Shown here piece by piece: positions 18,977 through 27,095 of a stretch of DNA of 64,000 bases. Within the stretch, counting starts at the first letter, position 1; each line of letters starts with the position of its first letter. This stretch comes from an uncultured Chitinophaga sp. (GTDB taxonomy: Bacteria; Bacteroidota; Bacteroidia; Cytophagales; Cyclobacteriaceae). The notes beneath the pieces are model-generated. The model saw nothing but the letters and a program-made list of their open reading frames with translations, made no database searches and was not told where the DNA came from. The stretch spans positions 1,116,001 through 1,180,000 of the forward strand of contig CABHOK010000003.1 in the NCBI GenBank assembly GCA_902168205.1. Reading direction: 5' to 3'. Made by a program: the position numbers and the translations under genes.

Positions 18977-20679
18977 GTACAAAAGAAGAAGAATACCGCG
19001 ATATATTTCTGACGGAAGCAATCGAGAACTTTAACGAGATCAACCGGCTCCTGATTGTTCTGGAGAAGAATCCTGAAGATATAAAATCGGTTCATGCGTT
19101 ATTTCGCATTACCCACACATTGAAAGGCAACGCTACGGGTATGGGCTTTGAACACATCGCCGAACTCGCCCATGTGCTGGAAGATCTTTTCGGGGCGGTG
19201 CGCGAAGGTAAAGTTATCATCAGCTCCGAGATGTTTGTGTCGGTTTATAAAGCTGCCGATATACTGAACGAATTGATAGATGCTGTTAAAAACCCGAGAG
19301 AAGTAAAATATAGGGGTATAAAAACCAAGCTGGAAGTAATGCTGCGTTCTGCGCTGGCAGAACGATCACAAAGTATAGATGAAACTGTACCCGCGGCCTC
19401 CGGTTACGAAAATGCAATAGCACCCGAACTGCTGGATATGCTGCAGAATGATGATGAAGATCATATTGATACAGCGACAAAGCTGTCGTTTTCGCATCTT
19501 GTGCAGGTGCCGGTTCAAAAGCTTGATAACCTGCTGAACCTGGTAGGAGAGTTGGTGATCGAACGCGATCGTATTATTGCATCGGGCATGCACAGTGCCA
19601 GCGAGTATTCGCGACTCAACCGTATATCATCCGATTTGCAATATTCGGTGATGGATGTGCGGCTCGTTCCCGTTGATTTTCTCTTCAATAAATTCCATCG
19701 CATTGTGCGCGATGCCGCCTCGAAGGAAGAGAAAAATGTTAGTCTGAAACTGAAAGGTACAGAGACTGAGATTGATCGAAATATACTCCAGGTAATCAGC
19801 GACTCTCTTATCCACCTGGTGCGTAATGCTATCGGACACGGTATAGAAAAACCGGAAGCACGGAAACAAAGTGGCAAACCAGAGTATGGAACCGTTACGC
19901 TTGAAGCCAGCAGTGAGTCTGATATCGTGATCATCGCTATACAGGATGATGGTGGAGGTATAGATGCCGCGCGCATTCGGAAAAGAGCTGTAGAGAAAGG
20001 TATACTTACACTGGCTGATGCATCTCAATGGAGCGATCGTGATATTATAATGCTGATCTTCGAGCCCGGCTTCTCCACAATGGATGAAGTTACCTCGCTT
20101 GCCGGCAGAGGTGTTGGAATGGATGTAGTGAAGAGGGCGCTGGATTCTATTGGTGGCACAGTACATATTGAAACGAAGGTGGGCGAGGGAACCACGTTCT
20201 TCCTGCGACTTCCCTCTTCCATGGCTGTTAAGGCAACGTTGTTGTTTGAGTTGGACAATGAGACATTTGCCATTCCGCTGTCGTATACCGAACGCGTAAT
20301 ATCCGTTTATAAATCAGATATACATACAGTAGCAAACGGGTTGATTACAGTTTATCAGGGCAGAACAATATCGCTGATATTTCTCAATGACCTGTTCCGG
20401 CAGGAGCGAAGTAGTATGGCAACACTTGAACGATTTCATCCGGAAGCCAAACTCGAGATTGTTGTTGTTTCCTTTAACGGCAGGTTGGTTGGTTTTATAG
20501 TTGACAAATTGCTGCAACAGAAAGAGATCATTGAAAAACCGCTGCAAAAACCTGCCGATGGTGTTTCATTTATCAGCGGAGTCACCATCCTGGGCAATGG
20601 CAAGGTATGCCTTGTGCTAAGCATCCCGGGTATATTAAATACAGTCAATCATACACAACATAATAAAATAAGTTTATGA
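18973..20679 (+). CDS. cheA: Chemotaxis histidine kinase CheA (no P2 domain)
   Basis: 568 residues. The N-terminal P1 phosphotransfer domain has His48 in RITHTLKGNATGMG. No CheY-binding P2 domain is visible: a linker of about 60 residues leads straight to the P3 dimerisation helices (VPVQKLDNLLNLVGELVIERDRI). P4 kinase motifs are HLVRNAIGHGIE (N box), QDDGGGID (G1) and LAGRGVGMDVVKRALDSIGG (G2). P5 is the CheW-like regulatory domain (about 430-560). It phosphorylates CheY; without P2, transfer probably depends on P1 docking. It is translationally coupled to cheB and to the cheC-like gene at 20676. Confidence 0.95.
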   Translation: MSTKEEEYRDIFLTEAIENFNEINRLLIVLEKNPEDIKSVHALFRITHTLKGNATGMGFEHIAELAHVLEDLFGAVREGKVIISSEMFVSVYKAADILNELIDAVKNPREVKYRGIKTKLEVMLRSALAERSQSIDETVPAASGYENAIAPELLDMLQNDDEDHIDTATKLSFSHLVQVPVQKLDNLLNLVGELVIERDRIIASGMHSASEYSRLNRISSDLQYSVMDVRLVPVDFLFNKFHRIVRDAASKEEKNVSLKLKGTETEIDRNILQVISDSLIHLVRNAIGHGIEKPEARKQSGKPEYGTVTLEASSESDIVIIAIQDDGGGIDAARIRKRAVEKGILTLADASQWSDRDIIMLIFEPGFSTMDEVTSLAGRGVGMDVVKRALDSIGGTVHIETKVGEGTTFFLRLPSSMAVKATLLFELDNETFAIPLSYTERVISVYKSDIHTVANGLITVYQGRTISLIFLNDLFRQERSSMATLERFHPEAKLEIVVVSFNGRLVGFIVDKLLQQKEIIEKPLQKPADGVSFISGVTILGNGKVCLVLSIPGILNTVNHTQHNKISL

Positions 20680-21290
20680 TCATACCGGACAGACTAAAAA
20701 CGGAATCTGGCGTACGTGTGCTGGAAGCATTCGAGAGCGGCTACATAAATGCAGCCCACTCGTTTTCCAAATTTATTGGTGCGGACATCGGTTATGTGAG
20801 AACGCATCAGGGGCTACATGTTGTGGCCGATGATGAAACCGAATACATGGCGCAGATTGGCAGGCATGATGCAAACTTGTTGGTTGCTACCGATGTGATT
20901 GGCGAAGTGTGTGGTAAAAGTTACCTGTTGTTAAATACACGCGAGCTCGATCAGCTCTCGCAGCGCGCATACGGCACCCATGATGCTGTGATGGATTTTA
21001 AGGAAGAGCTTGTGAAAGAACTTGATAACATTCTTTCGGCTTCCGTTATCTCGAAACTGTCCAATGCCTTGCATCTGAACATGTATGGCAATATCCCGAT
21101 GCTGGTAAATCCATTCAACTGCAATCTGAAGAACATGATCTACGATGATTTCGCAGAAGAAGCGGAGTCGGTATATATCAATGCCATTCATTTCACTTTT
21201 GATAAATATCCGGAACTGCGACCTTGCTTTATATGGGTGGTAGACCAGGATATATTTGACAGGATCGAATCGAAACCCGTACACTCCTGA
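20676..21290 (+). CDS. CheC/CheX-family CheY phosphatase-like protein
   Basis: 204 residues. One active-site helix resembling the CheC/CheX/FliY signature is visible: EELVKELDNILSASVISKL, with the E-x2-N core and, 23 residues after the Asn, the conserved Pro in NIPML. The usual Asp/Ser four positions before the Glu is Glu here. The last third (about 150-195) has a FAEEAESVYINAIHFTFD segment. Probable role: dephosphorylation of CheY-P and/or partner of CheD, whose gene is in the same operon. The start overlaps the cheA stop (ATGA). The family assignment rests on the motif and the location. Confidence 0.7.
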   Translation: MIIPDRLKTESGVRVLEAFESGYINAAHSFSKFIGADIGYVRTHQGLHVVADDETEYMAQIGRHDANLLVATDVIGEVCGKSYLLLNTRELDQLSQRAYGTHDAVMDFKEELVKELDNILSASVISKLSNALHLNMYGNIPMLVNPFNCNLKNMIYDDFAEEAESVYINAIHFTFDKYPELRPCFIWVVDQDIFDRIESKPVHS

Positions 21291-21355
21291 AGTATATATA
21301 GCGGTGATGTCCGATGTGAGAAAATCAACCGGGTGCGTGAGTAAATTGGTAATGT

Positions 21356-22201
21356 ATGAATGACAGACCTGGTAAACCTGTAGAATCTTTAACAGTTTCA
21401 GACGAAGAACTTCAGTCGCTAACCCAGGCAATCTTTCAACGGCATGGTATTGATTTTACCTGCTATGAACGGTTGTCGCTGAAGCGCAGGGTGATCCGTG
21501 TACTCGGAGTTTTTAATGTCGATTCCATACACGCTCTGTGGCGGCTGATACTCCGCGACAGAACTTTTATCTATACCTTCATGGATGAGGTTAGCGTTGG
21601 CCTTACCGCCATGTTCAGAGACCCTGTGCTCTGGAGAAAAATGCAATACCTGTTAAACAACGATCTCGTAAAAAAAAGTGAACTGGCTATATGGCATGCC
21701 GGCTGCTCATCAGGGGAAGAGATTTATACTTTCGGCATTGTGTTACGGGAGTCGGTATTCGCCAATAACGTTACTGCCTGGGCTACCGACATCAGCAAAC
21801 AAGCCATTGAACAGGCACAACGGGGTGGCTATCATGCATTGAAGTTCCCGGAGTATGAGCAAAATTACAAGGAGTTTAATCCGTTTGGTTCTTTAAAGCG
21901 ATACTCTACATCTGGTAAAGGCACGTTTCAAATGCACAGCGACCTGATACGACATGTATCATTTGAATATCATAACCTGATTACCGATCCGTTTCCTGTA
22001 AACCTTGATATTATTTTCTGCCGCAATGTTATGATCTATTTTGACAGCGGAGCCAAACTTAAACTACTGAAAAAGTTCTACGACTCGCTGAAGCCTGGCG
22101 GGCTTCTGATCATTGGCTTCTACGATGCGGTAATGCCGTTGATTGATCCGCATCAATTTGATGTACTGGATATAGAAGCAAAAATATTTGTAAGACTATA
22201 G
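21356..22201 (+). CDS. cheR: Chemoreceptor methyltransferase CheR
   Basis: 281 residues. The N-terminal helical domain (about 15-85) leads to the SAM-binding domain with IWHAGCSSGEEIYTFGI (motif I), WATDISKQAIEQAQRGGY (motif II) and IIFCRNVMIYFD (motif IV), the diagnostic CheR set. A C-terminal pentapeptide-binding extension is absent. It methylates glutamates of the soluble receptor at 14129, opposing CheB. Last gene of the cluster. Its 5' gap of 65 bp contains no terminator, so it is probably co-transcribed. Confidence 0.93.
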   Translation: MNDRPGKPVESLTVSDEELQSLTQAIFQRHGIDFTCYERLSLKRRVIRVLGVFNVDSIHALWRLILRDRTFIYTFMDEVSVGLTAMFRDPVLWRKMQYLLNNDLVKKSELAIWHAGCSSGEEIYTFGIVLRESVFANNVTAWATDISKQAIEQAQRGGYHALKFPEYEQNYKEFNPFGSLKRYSTSGKGTFQMHSDLIRHVSFEYHNLITDPFPVNLDIIFCRNVMIYFDSGAKLKLLKKFYDSLKPGGLLIIGFYDAVMPLIDPHQFDVLDIEAKIFVRL

Positions 22202-22246
22202 CAACAGGTAAAACCCTAAACAGGTTCTATACATGAATTATATAGT

Positions 22247-22474
22247 TTATTGCAATACATCACTTCTTTCAAAGGCACAGTCTGCTTTGGTAACAGTCAT
22301 CAGCTGCCGTACCGAAGGACTGGTGATACGTACGATCCAGTCTTTCCAGATGGGATGCAGCACAATTTTACAGCAGTCATCGCATGTAAGAACGTCCGGG
22401 TGTTCATCAAAGAAAACAACGTACAGGTGTTTCTGGTATCGTATCTTCAGATGAGCTTCGGTATTAAACTCCAT
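22247..22474 (-). CDS. Small hypothetical protein, convergent with cheR
   Basis: 75 residues from ATG at 22474 (MEFNTEAHLKIRYQKHLYVV). The composition is that of a folded small protein, with DVLTCDDCCKIVLHPIWKDWIV in the middle including a Cys-Asp-Asp-Cys-Cys cluster. Codon use is like the neighbours. An in-frame extension upstream to 22528 is possible but looks non-coding. I do not recognise a family; the Cys cluster could bind a metal. It ends 46 bp from the end of cheR. Confidence 0.55.
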   Translation of the reverse strand: MEFNTEAHLKIRYQKHLYVVFFDEHPDVLTCDDCCKIVLHPIWKDWIVRITSPSVRQLMTVTKADCAFERSDVLQ

Positions 22475-22756
22475 GGGGTATGAAATTATAACAGGTGTTT
22501 GGATGGATGTAATACTACAAATACACAATAGAATGTATAGTTTGGGAGTAGTAAAATTTTACCATGAAATGACTGGTAAAAAAATACTATTGACACATTT
22601 TTTTAGAAGTTATAGGCAGAGGCACAGGAATTTTTTCGATTCTTTCCTTGTAATAGACAGAGAGTTGAGAAACAATGAAGATTTTCTGGATTTGCAAGGC
22701 AAGAAAATTATGTTGTTGAAATCTTTTTGTAGTATCATTGAACATTGATTCGTCTT

Positions 22757-23104
22757 ATGTCAAACATACCGGCAGAGGTTGAGGTGTTGAGGTTATCAAC
22801 GGAGAAGATTATCGAACTCATTCGGCAAACCCGTAACACACTAATAGAATTTTACCAGGAAGATGAAGCTATCCGTGCCTACTTTTCAGAACACTACGGT
22901 CTTGAGAAAGTAAGTGCTATAAAAAACGAATTTCTGAAACGCGATCTGAAAGAACTCTGGTCTGCTCCCGTAGACCTGGTGCATTACGCTGCACTCATCA
23001 AAGAGATAAAAGACTCCGGCAATGTTGCCATCATTAACCAGGTGCAACACCAGCAACGTTTTGTTCAGGAGATCAGCGCGCTCTTTAAAAAATATACCTA
23101 TTGA
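22757..23104 (+). CDS. Conserved hypothetical helical protein
   Basis: 115 residues from ATG at 22757 (MSNIPAEVEVLRLSTEKIIELIRQTRN). Predicted almost entirely alpha-helical, with LIEFYQEDEAIRAYFSEHYGLEK and a basic amphipathic C-terminus (RFVQEISALFKKYTY). No catalytic motif. An upstream TTG at 22745 is less likely as start. The 282 bp before it (22475-22756) are unusually AT-rich and probably non-coding promoter DNA. A small gene follows 48 bp later on the same strand. Function unknown. Confidence 0.65.
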   Translation: MSNIPAEVEVLRLSTEKIIELIRQTRNTLIEFYQEDEAIRAYFSEHYGLEKVSAIKNEFLKRDLKELWSAPVDLVHYAALIKEIKDSGNVAIINQVQHQQRFVQEISALFKKYTY

Positions 23105-23152
23105 TAATAGAAGACTAGATCTTCTGCATGATTCTTTTTAAAAACAAATTAT

Positions 23153-23320
23153 ATGGAAATCGAAAATGGCCGTCAGTATCTGCTGGACGGTAAAACCCCT
23201 GTGTCCGTTGTTAAAGCCATCAACAAAGCCAAGACTGTTTATAGCATCATCATGGGCCAGAGCATTATAACCGTTGAGAAGGAACGACTGAAAAATATAG
23301 AGACCGTTAAGGAATCTTAG
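23153..23320 (+). CDS. Small conserved-looking protein (55 residues)
   Basis: ATG at 23153, stop TAG at 23318-23320. The sequence begins MEIENGRQYLLDGKTPVSVV, then KAINKAKTVYSIIMGQSIITV and EKERLKNIETVKES. It looks like a compact alpha/beta mini-domain with alternating hydrophobic strands, and codon use matches the neighbours. It follows the 22757 gene by 48 bp on the same strand and is probably in its transcript. No family recognised. Confidence 0.55.
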   Translation: MEIENGRQYLLDGKTPVSVVKAINKAKTVYSIIMGQSIITVEKERLKNIETVKES

Positions 23321-23742
23321 TCTGTTACGGGCGATGCCGCCACATAACATTCGCGTTCCGGATGCAGCAGCATTCCCCTCCTGATATACCATTCTAAGGG
23401 AAGGCCTCAGGACATCAGGAATTTCCTGACGCTTTCTAAGACATATCTGATAGCTTCACTGTCAGATCCGGATTTCCTTTTTCCTGTTGAAAACACGAAG
23501 GCTGCAGAAAAACAGCTTTCCCGTTATATTTTTAACTCCGGTAAGAAACACCTTACTCCGGAGCGCTTGGCGTTGTACTCTATTCAGTTCTAAATACTCT
23601 TCCACGAGCATGGAAAAGCCTTTTTCCAGGGTCATCATTCTGCTTATTCACCCGTTTGTCCTGATTTTTTAAAATCAGTTTTCTCCTGATTTATACCGCC
23701 CCCAGACCCGGCATCTTTGCTTCAACATAACACATACTGTAT
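23321..23742. other. 422-bp intergenic region with palindromes and promoter motif
   Basis: No convincing gene. Features: a near-perfect palindrome TCAGGAA-t-TTCCTGA (23415-23429); an imperfect hairpin TCCGGTAAG / CTTACTCCGGA (23537-23562); and, near the 3' end, the dyad promoter element described separately (23671-23719) that serves the Hpt gene. A 58-codon minus-strand frame (23462-23638) is weak and was not called. Confidence 0.5.
23671..23719 (+). promoter_or_regulatory. Dyad promoter element, site A (Hpt gene 23743)
   Basis: AAAATCAG (23671-23678), 7-nt spacer, CTGATT (23686-23691), 24-nt spacer, TTTG (23716-23719; -7 region CATCTTTG). The spacing is identical to four other sites in the window. 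An extra half-site CTGATTTT lies two bases upstream of AAAATCAG (23661-23668). ATG follows 23 nt after TTTG. Confidence 0.7.
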
Positions 23743-24087
23743 ATGAGGACCTTCAGAACTTCAACCGATTCAGCCCGAAGACCCCTTTTTATCGATTTCG
23801 ATGCTTACACAGACGGTGATCCTGAATTCAAAAAAGAGATAACCGACCTGATGATCGATAACCTTCAGGAAATGCAACAGGTATTGGGTGAAGCTACCAA
23901 GCAGAAAGATGTTGTACTCTTTCAGCGCGTTTGTCACAAGATAAAAGCTACGCTCGATATGTTGGAAGATCGCGAACTGCTCGACATCGTGCAGCAGTTA
24001 AAAGCCGATATCACCAACATTGAACAAGCTCAGGACCTTGACAGGGTCTGTGCAGAGATTATCATCAGTCTGCACGATAGCAAGTAA
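23743..24087 (+). CDS. Orphan Hpt-domain phosphotransfer protein
   Basis: 114 residues. Four-helix Hpt domain with the phospho-accepting His65 in FQRVCHKIKATLDML, preceded by FKKEITDLMIDNLQEMQQVL and followed by a helix ending at 110. No kinase or DNA-binding part. Such proteins carry phosphate from the receiver of a hybrid kinase to a response regulator. Three hybrid kinases follow at 25.3-39.2 kb, so it may serve them (inference). It has its own copy of the AAAATCAG-N7-CTGATT promoter, shared with the second Hpt gene at 61975. Confidence 0.85.
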   Translation: MRTFRTSTDSARRPLFIDFDAYTDGDPEFKKEITDLMIDNLQEMQQVLGEATKQKDVVLFQRVCHKIKATLDMLEDRELLDIVQQLKADITNIEQAQDLDRVCAEIIISLHDSK

Positions 24088-24142
24088 ACCACCAGTGTTC
24101 ATTTAGACTTTAGCAAAATAGTTTTATTGTATATATCTAGAC

Positions 24143-24694
24143 ATGGACGAGTCTGCTGCATCCGACAAAATTGATATCTTCCTGACGGTAGATCGGCAAA
24201 CCATTAATAATTATTTTAATAGTCACGATCCGGCTCCGATCTATAAGCGACAACTCAGTCATCAGCTGGAAGAGTATATCAGAACATCGGTCGTTTCTGC
24301 GAAACGATACTCGGCCGTATTCTACAAGTTTAAATGCATTAGTGAAATAGACAAGCAATACGCGCAGCCGTTGATGTATGCTATACGCACGCATTACCAG
24401 ATGAAGAAGGAGATGCGCGAGAAGGAATTTAAAAGATTTAAAAACCGAAGCTGGATACTGTTGGGCATCAGTCTTTTTATGGTATTAATCTGCCAGGGAT
24501 TTGTGCCCATGTTTCTCGATGAGCATAACCGTTTTCATACTGCATTCGGTAACAGCCTTGATATTTTCAGCTGGGTGCTTTTGTGGAGACCGATCGATCT
24601 GTTGCTGTTCTACTGGAATCCGCACCTGAAAGATATATCCATACTGAATAAACTGGCGACAGCAGAATTAATCATTATCGAAAATGAAAAGTAA
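24143..24694 (+). CDS. Conserved hypothetical membrane protein
   Basis: 183 residues. The N-terminal half is a soluble alpha/beta region (DIFLTVDRQTINNYFNSHDPAPIYKRQL, then LEEYIRTSVVSAKRYSAVFYKFK). It is followed by a basic stretch (KKEMREKEFKRFKNRS), one hydrophobic helix at about 108-128 (WILLGISLFMVLICQGFVPMF) and a second at about 140-162 containing LDIFSWVLLWRPIDLLLFYW. No known family. Its end overlaps the start of the following outer-membrane-type gene (24684-24694), so the two are probably expressed together. Confidence 0.7.
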   Translation: MDESAASDKIDIFLTVDRQTINNYFNSHDPAPIYKRQLSHQLEEYIRTSVVSAKRYSAVFYKFKCISEIDKQYAQPLMYAIRTHYQMKKEMREKEFKRFKNRSWILLGISLFMVLICQGFVPMFLDEHNRFHTAFGNSLDIFSWVLLWRPIDLLLFYWNPHLKDISILNKLATAELIIIENEK

Positions 24695-25310
24695 AATCAT
24701 TTTCATATCGGTATATATAGCGTTGTGCAGCACAACTGTGTTCGGACAGGCGGGTGTTGAGCAGTATTACTACGTACAGGGAAAGCAACCGGTGGAGTTT
24801 GTGCCCATCGTTAGTTTTGAGACTTCCAATAACTGGTATACCGAAGCACGCTATAACTACGAAGAGAAGAATACATTTTCGCTTTATGCCGGAAAGAAAT
24901 TTTCTGGCGAACGTAAACGACTGATGTATACATTAACGCCTATTGTGGGAGCTGTTGCCGGTGATTTTGATGGCGGCTCTGCCGGATTGAACACTACGGT
25001 TGAATTGAAGAAACTATTCTTCTCATCGCAGTCGCAGTATACTTTTTCAACGCAGGACCCAATGGCTGATTTTTTCTTCAGCTGGTCTGAAGTAGGCTAT
25101 GAAGTGTCATCGTGGTTTTACCTGGGCTTAAGTTTGCAGCATACACAGATGCTTCATGCAAATACAGCCTTGTTTGAACATGGTGCCGTAATTGGTTTTG
25201 AGTTTGGAAGATGGAGTATACCGATATATAGTTTCAATACCTTCGATAACAGCCGGTATTTCGTGCTGGGTATAAATCTTGGAATTGAGACATCAAAAAA
25301 GACCCCCTAA
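24684..25310 (+). CDS. Hypothetical exported protein, probable small outer-membrane beta-barrel
   Basis: 208 residues. A signal peptide of about 22 residues (MKSKIIFISVYIALCSTTVFG then QAG) is followed by alternating polar/aromatic strands (NWYTEARYNYEEKNTFSLYAGKKF, LMYTLTPIVGAVAG, SWFYLGLSLQHTQML, RYFVLGINLGIE), which suggests an outer-membrane barrel of about 8-10 strands. The function is not known. It overlaps the upstream membrane protein by 11 bp and ends 12 bp before the hybrid kinase. Confidence 0.7.
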   Translation: MKSKIIFISVYIALCSTTVFGQAGVEQYYYVQGKQPVEFVPIVSFETSNNWYTEARYNYEEKNTFSLYAGKKFSGERKRLMYTLTPIVGAVAGDFDGGSAGLNTTVELKKLFFSSQSQYTFSTQDPMADFFFSWSEVGYEVSSWFYLGLSLQHTQMLHANTALFEHGAVIGFEFGRWSIPIYSFNTFDNSRYFVLGINLGIETSKKTP

Positions 25311-25322
25311 TAGTTGATATAT

Positions 25323-27095
25323 ATGACATCTCTTTTTGCAGCTACTTCGACAATGTTTATGCTTTCATTCGGATGGATGGAGATTCTTGTCATTACCGCG
25401 CTGCTATGCGTTTTACTGATTGTGTTGTCGATAAAAATAAATCGCCTCAAACACGATAAGCTCGAGTTGAAACGCATGCTGAACGAAAAATCAGAGTTGC
25501 TGCTATATTCCGGTAAACGCGAACAAAAAGCACTGGAGGATAAAGCAGAAGTAGAAAAGAAAAAGAAAAACCTGCTGAGCCGTATCAACCACGAAATACG
25601 AACTCCCATGAACGGTGTTATGGGAATGGTTACGTTGCTGTCGGAAACACAACTGACCAACGAACAGAAAGATTTTAATGATACCATTCGCAATTGTAGC
25701 GAAAGCTTACTCACCGTTATCAATGATATACTTTTGAGCGATGTGTTGTCCTATGCAAAAGTAGAGTCTAATGCAGCCGAGCTTGAACAAAACGATTTCG
25801 ATCTGCGCAACGCGATAGAAGAAGTGTTTGATATTTTCGCAGGGCAGGCCGCGCAGAAAGATATAGAGTTAATATACCAGGTAGACCACCGCATACCTTC
25901 GCAGATCATTGGTGATAATACGCGACTTCGCCAGGTACTTACCAACCTGATTGAGAACTCGGTGAAGTTTACCAAGCAGGGAGAGATATTTGTGGAAGTA
26001 TGGGTACGTAACGAAGAGCCGAATGGTGTAATGGACCTTGGCTTTGAAGTGCGCGACTCCGGTGTAGGTATAGCAGAAGATGAACTGCGTTTCCTCAGCA
26101 ATACCATTACACAATCAGGCGCGCAACAGTCCGGTATAGGATTGTTTTTGAGCAATCGTCTGGTAGGGGTTATGGGCGGATCGTTCAGCATCGAAAGCTG
26201 GGTAAATGAAGGTACCGTTGTTAAATTTAATGTTCCTGTTAATACCGGTTCGCATACATTGCGCAGCAATCCGGATATGGTGGGCGTGGAAGGTAAACGC
26301 GTACTCATCGTAGAAGACAACACTACATTACGTAATGTTCTGAAAGAAGAAATTTCATATTGGAAACTGATTCCGGTAATTGCCGACTCAGGTGCACAGG
26401 CATTGGAGTTATTGTCTCATGGTGCCGGTATAGATTTAGTGTTGGCCGAAATGCAGATGCCGGAAATGAATGGCATGGAATTGTCGCTCGCCATACGCAA
26501 GAAACATCCGCAGTTGCCGATTATACTCATGAGCACGATCGGTGATGAGAGCAGTAAAAAGTATCCGGAGTTATTCAGCTCGGTGGTAACGAAGCCAATA
26601 CGCCACAGTATATTAAGCCAGCACATGCTCAGCGCGTTGCTGAACAGAGGCGATGTCTCTGCCGTTAATGCTGCTCCGGCTAAAGCAAAACTGACAACAG
26701 ACTTCTCCAAGAAGTATCCGCTGCGCATACTCATTGCGGAGGATAACCGTATGAACCAGAAGCTGGCCATGCGTATACTCGGCAAGCTCGGGTACGATCC
26801 GGATATAGCCGAGAATGGTAAAGAAGTTCTCGAAGAAGTGAGTAAACGTAATTACGATCTGATCCTGATGGATGTGCAGATGCCGGAGATGGATGGCCTG
26901 GAAGCAACGCGCATGATCCGCGTGTGTCTGGAGAACCAGCCAGTAATTATAGCGATGACGGCCAATGCCATGCAGGGCGATCGTGAAGAATGTTTGAAGA
27001 ACGGAATGGATGACTATATCAGCAAGCCGGTAAACCTTGAAGAGCTGGTAATCATTTTGGAGAAGTGGGCTGTACAGGTAAAAGTAAGACAGTAA
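25323..27095 (+). CDS. Hybrid histidine kinase with degenerate first receiver and reduced ATP lid
   Basis: 590 residues. An N-terminal membrane helix (about 14-36) and short coiled coil precede HisKA with [17 protein letters not shown] (phospho-His present). The ATPase domain has NLIENSVKF (N box) and RDSGVGI (G1), but the ATP lid and F box are shortened and G2 reads SGIGLFLSN. The first receiver (about 320-430) has LVLAEMQMPEMNG: Glu376 (codon GAA, 26448-26450) replaces the phospho-acceptor Asp. The second receiver (about 465-585) is normal, [13 protein letters not shown]. No DNA-binding output. ATG 25323 is preferred to the TTG at 25314. Its stop overlaps the start of the next kinase by one base. 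The domain order resembles its two large neighbours, so it is probably a diverged paralogue with modified or regulatory activity. Confidence 0.88.
   Translation: MTSLFAATSTMFMLSFGWMEILVITALLCVLLIVLSIKINRLKHDKLELKRMLNEKSELLLYSGKREQKALEDKAEVEKKKKNLLSRINHEIRTPMNGVMGMVTLLSETQLTNEQKDFNDTIRNCSESLLTVINDILLSDVLSYAKVESNAAELEQNDFDLRNAIEEVFDIFAGQAAQKDIELIYQVDHRIPSQIIGDNTRLRQVLTNLIENSVKFTKQGEIFVEVWVRNEEPNGVMDLGFEVRDSGVGIAEDELRFLSNTITQSGAQQSGIGLFLSNRLVGVMGGSFSIESWVNEGTVVKFNVPVNTGSHTLRSNPDMVGVEGKRVLIVEDNTTLRNVLKEEISYWKLIPVIADSGAQALELLSHGAGIDLVLAEMQMPEMNGMELSLAIRKKHPQLPIILMSTIGDESSKKYPELFSSVVTKPIRHSILSQHMLSALLNRGDVSAVNAAPAKAKLTTDFSKKYPLRILIAEDNRMNQKLAMRILGKLGYDPDIAENGKEVLEEVSKRNYDLILMDVQMPEMDGLEATRMIRVCLENQPVIIAMTANAMQGDREECLKNGMDDYISKPVNLEELVIILEKWAVQVKVRQ

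Noticed and set aside
22473-22748. 91-codon plus-strand frame in the AT-rich gap before 22757
   Set aside because: It overlaps the start of the better minus-strand gene at 22474 and its residue use follows AT content. Treated as promoter DNA.
23462-23638. 58-codon minus-strand frame starting ATG ATG, with a second open stretch in the next register
   Set aside because: Partly protein-like, but it would need a frameshift to continue and lies over palindromes; evidence too weak to call.
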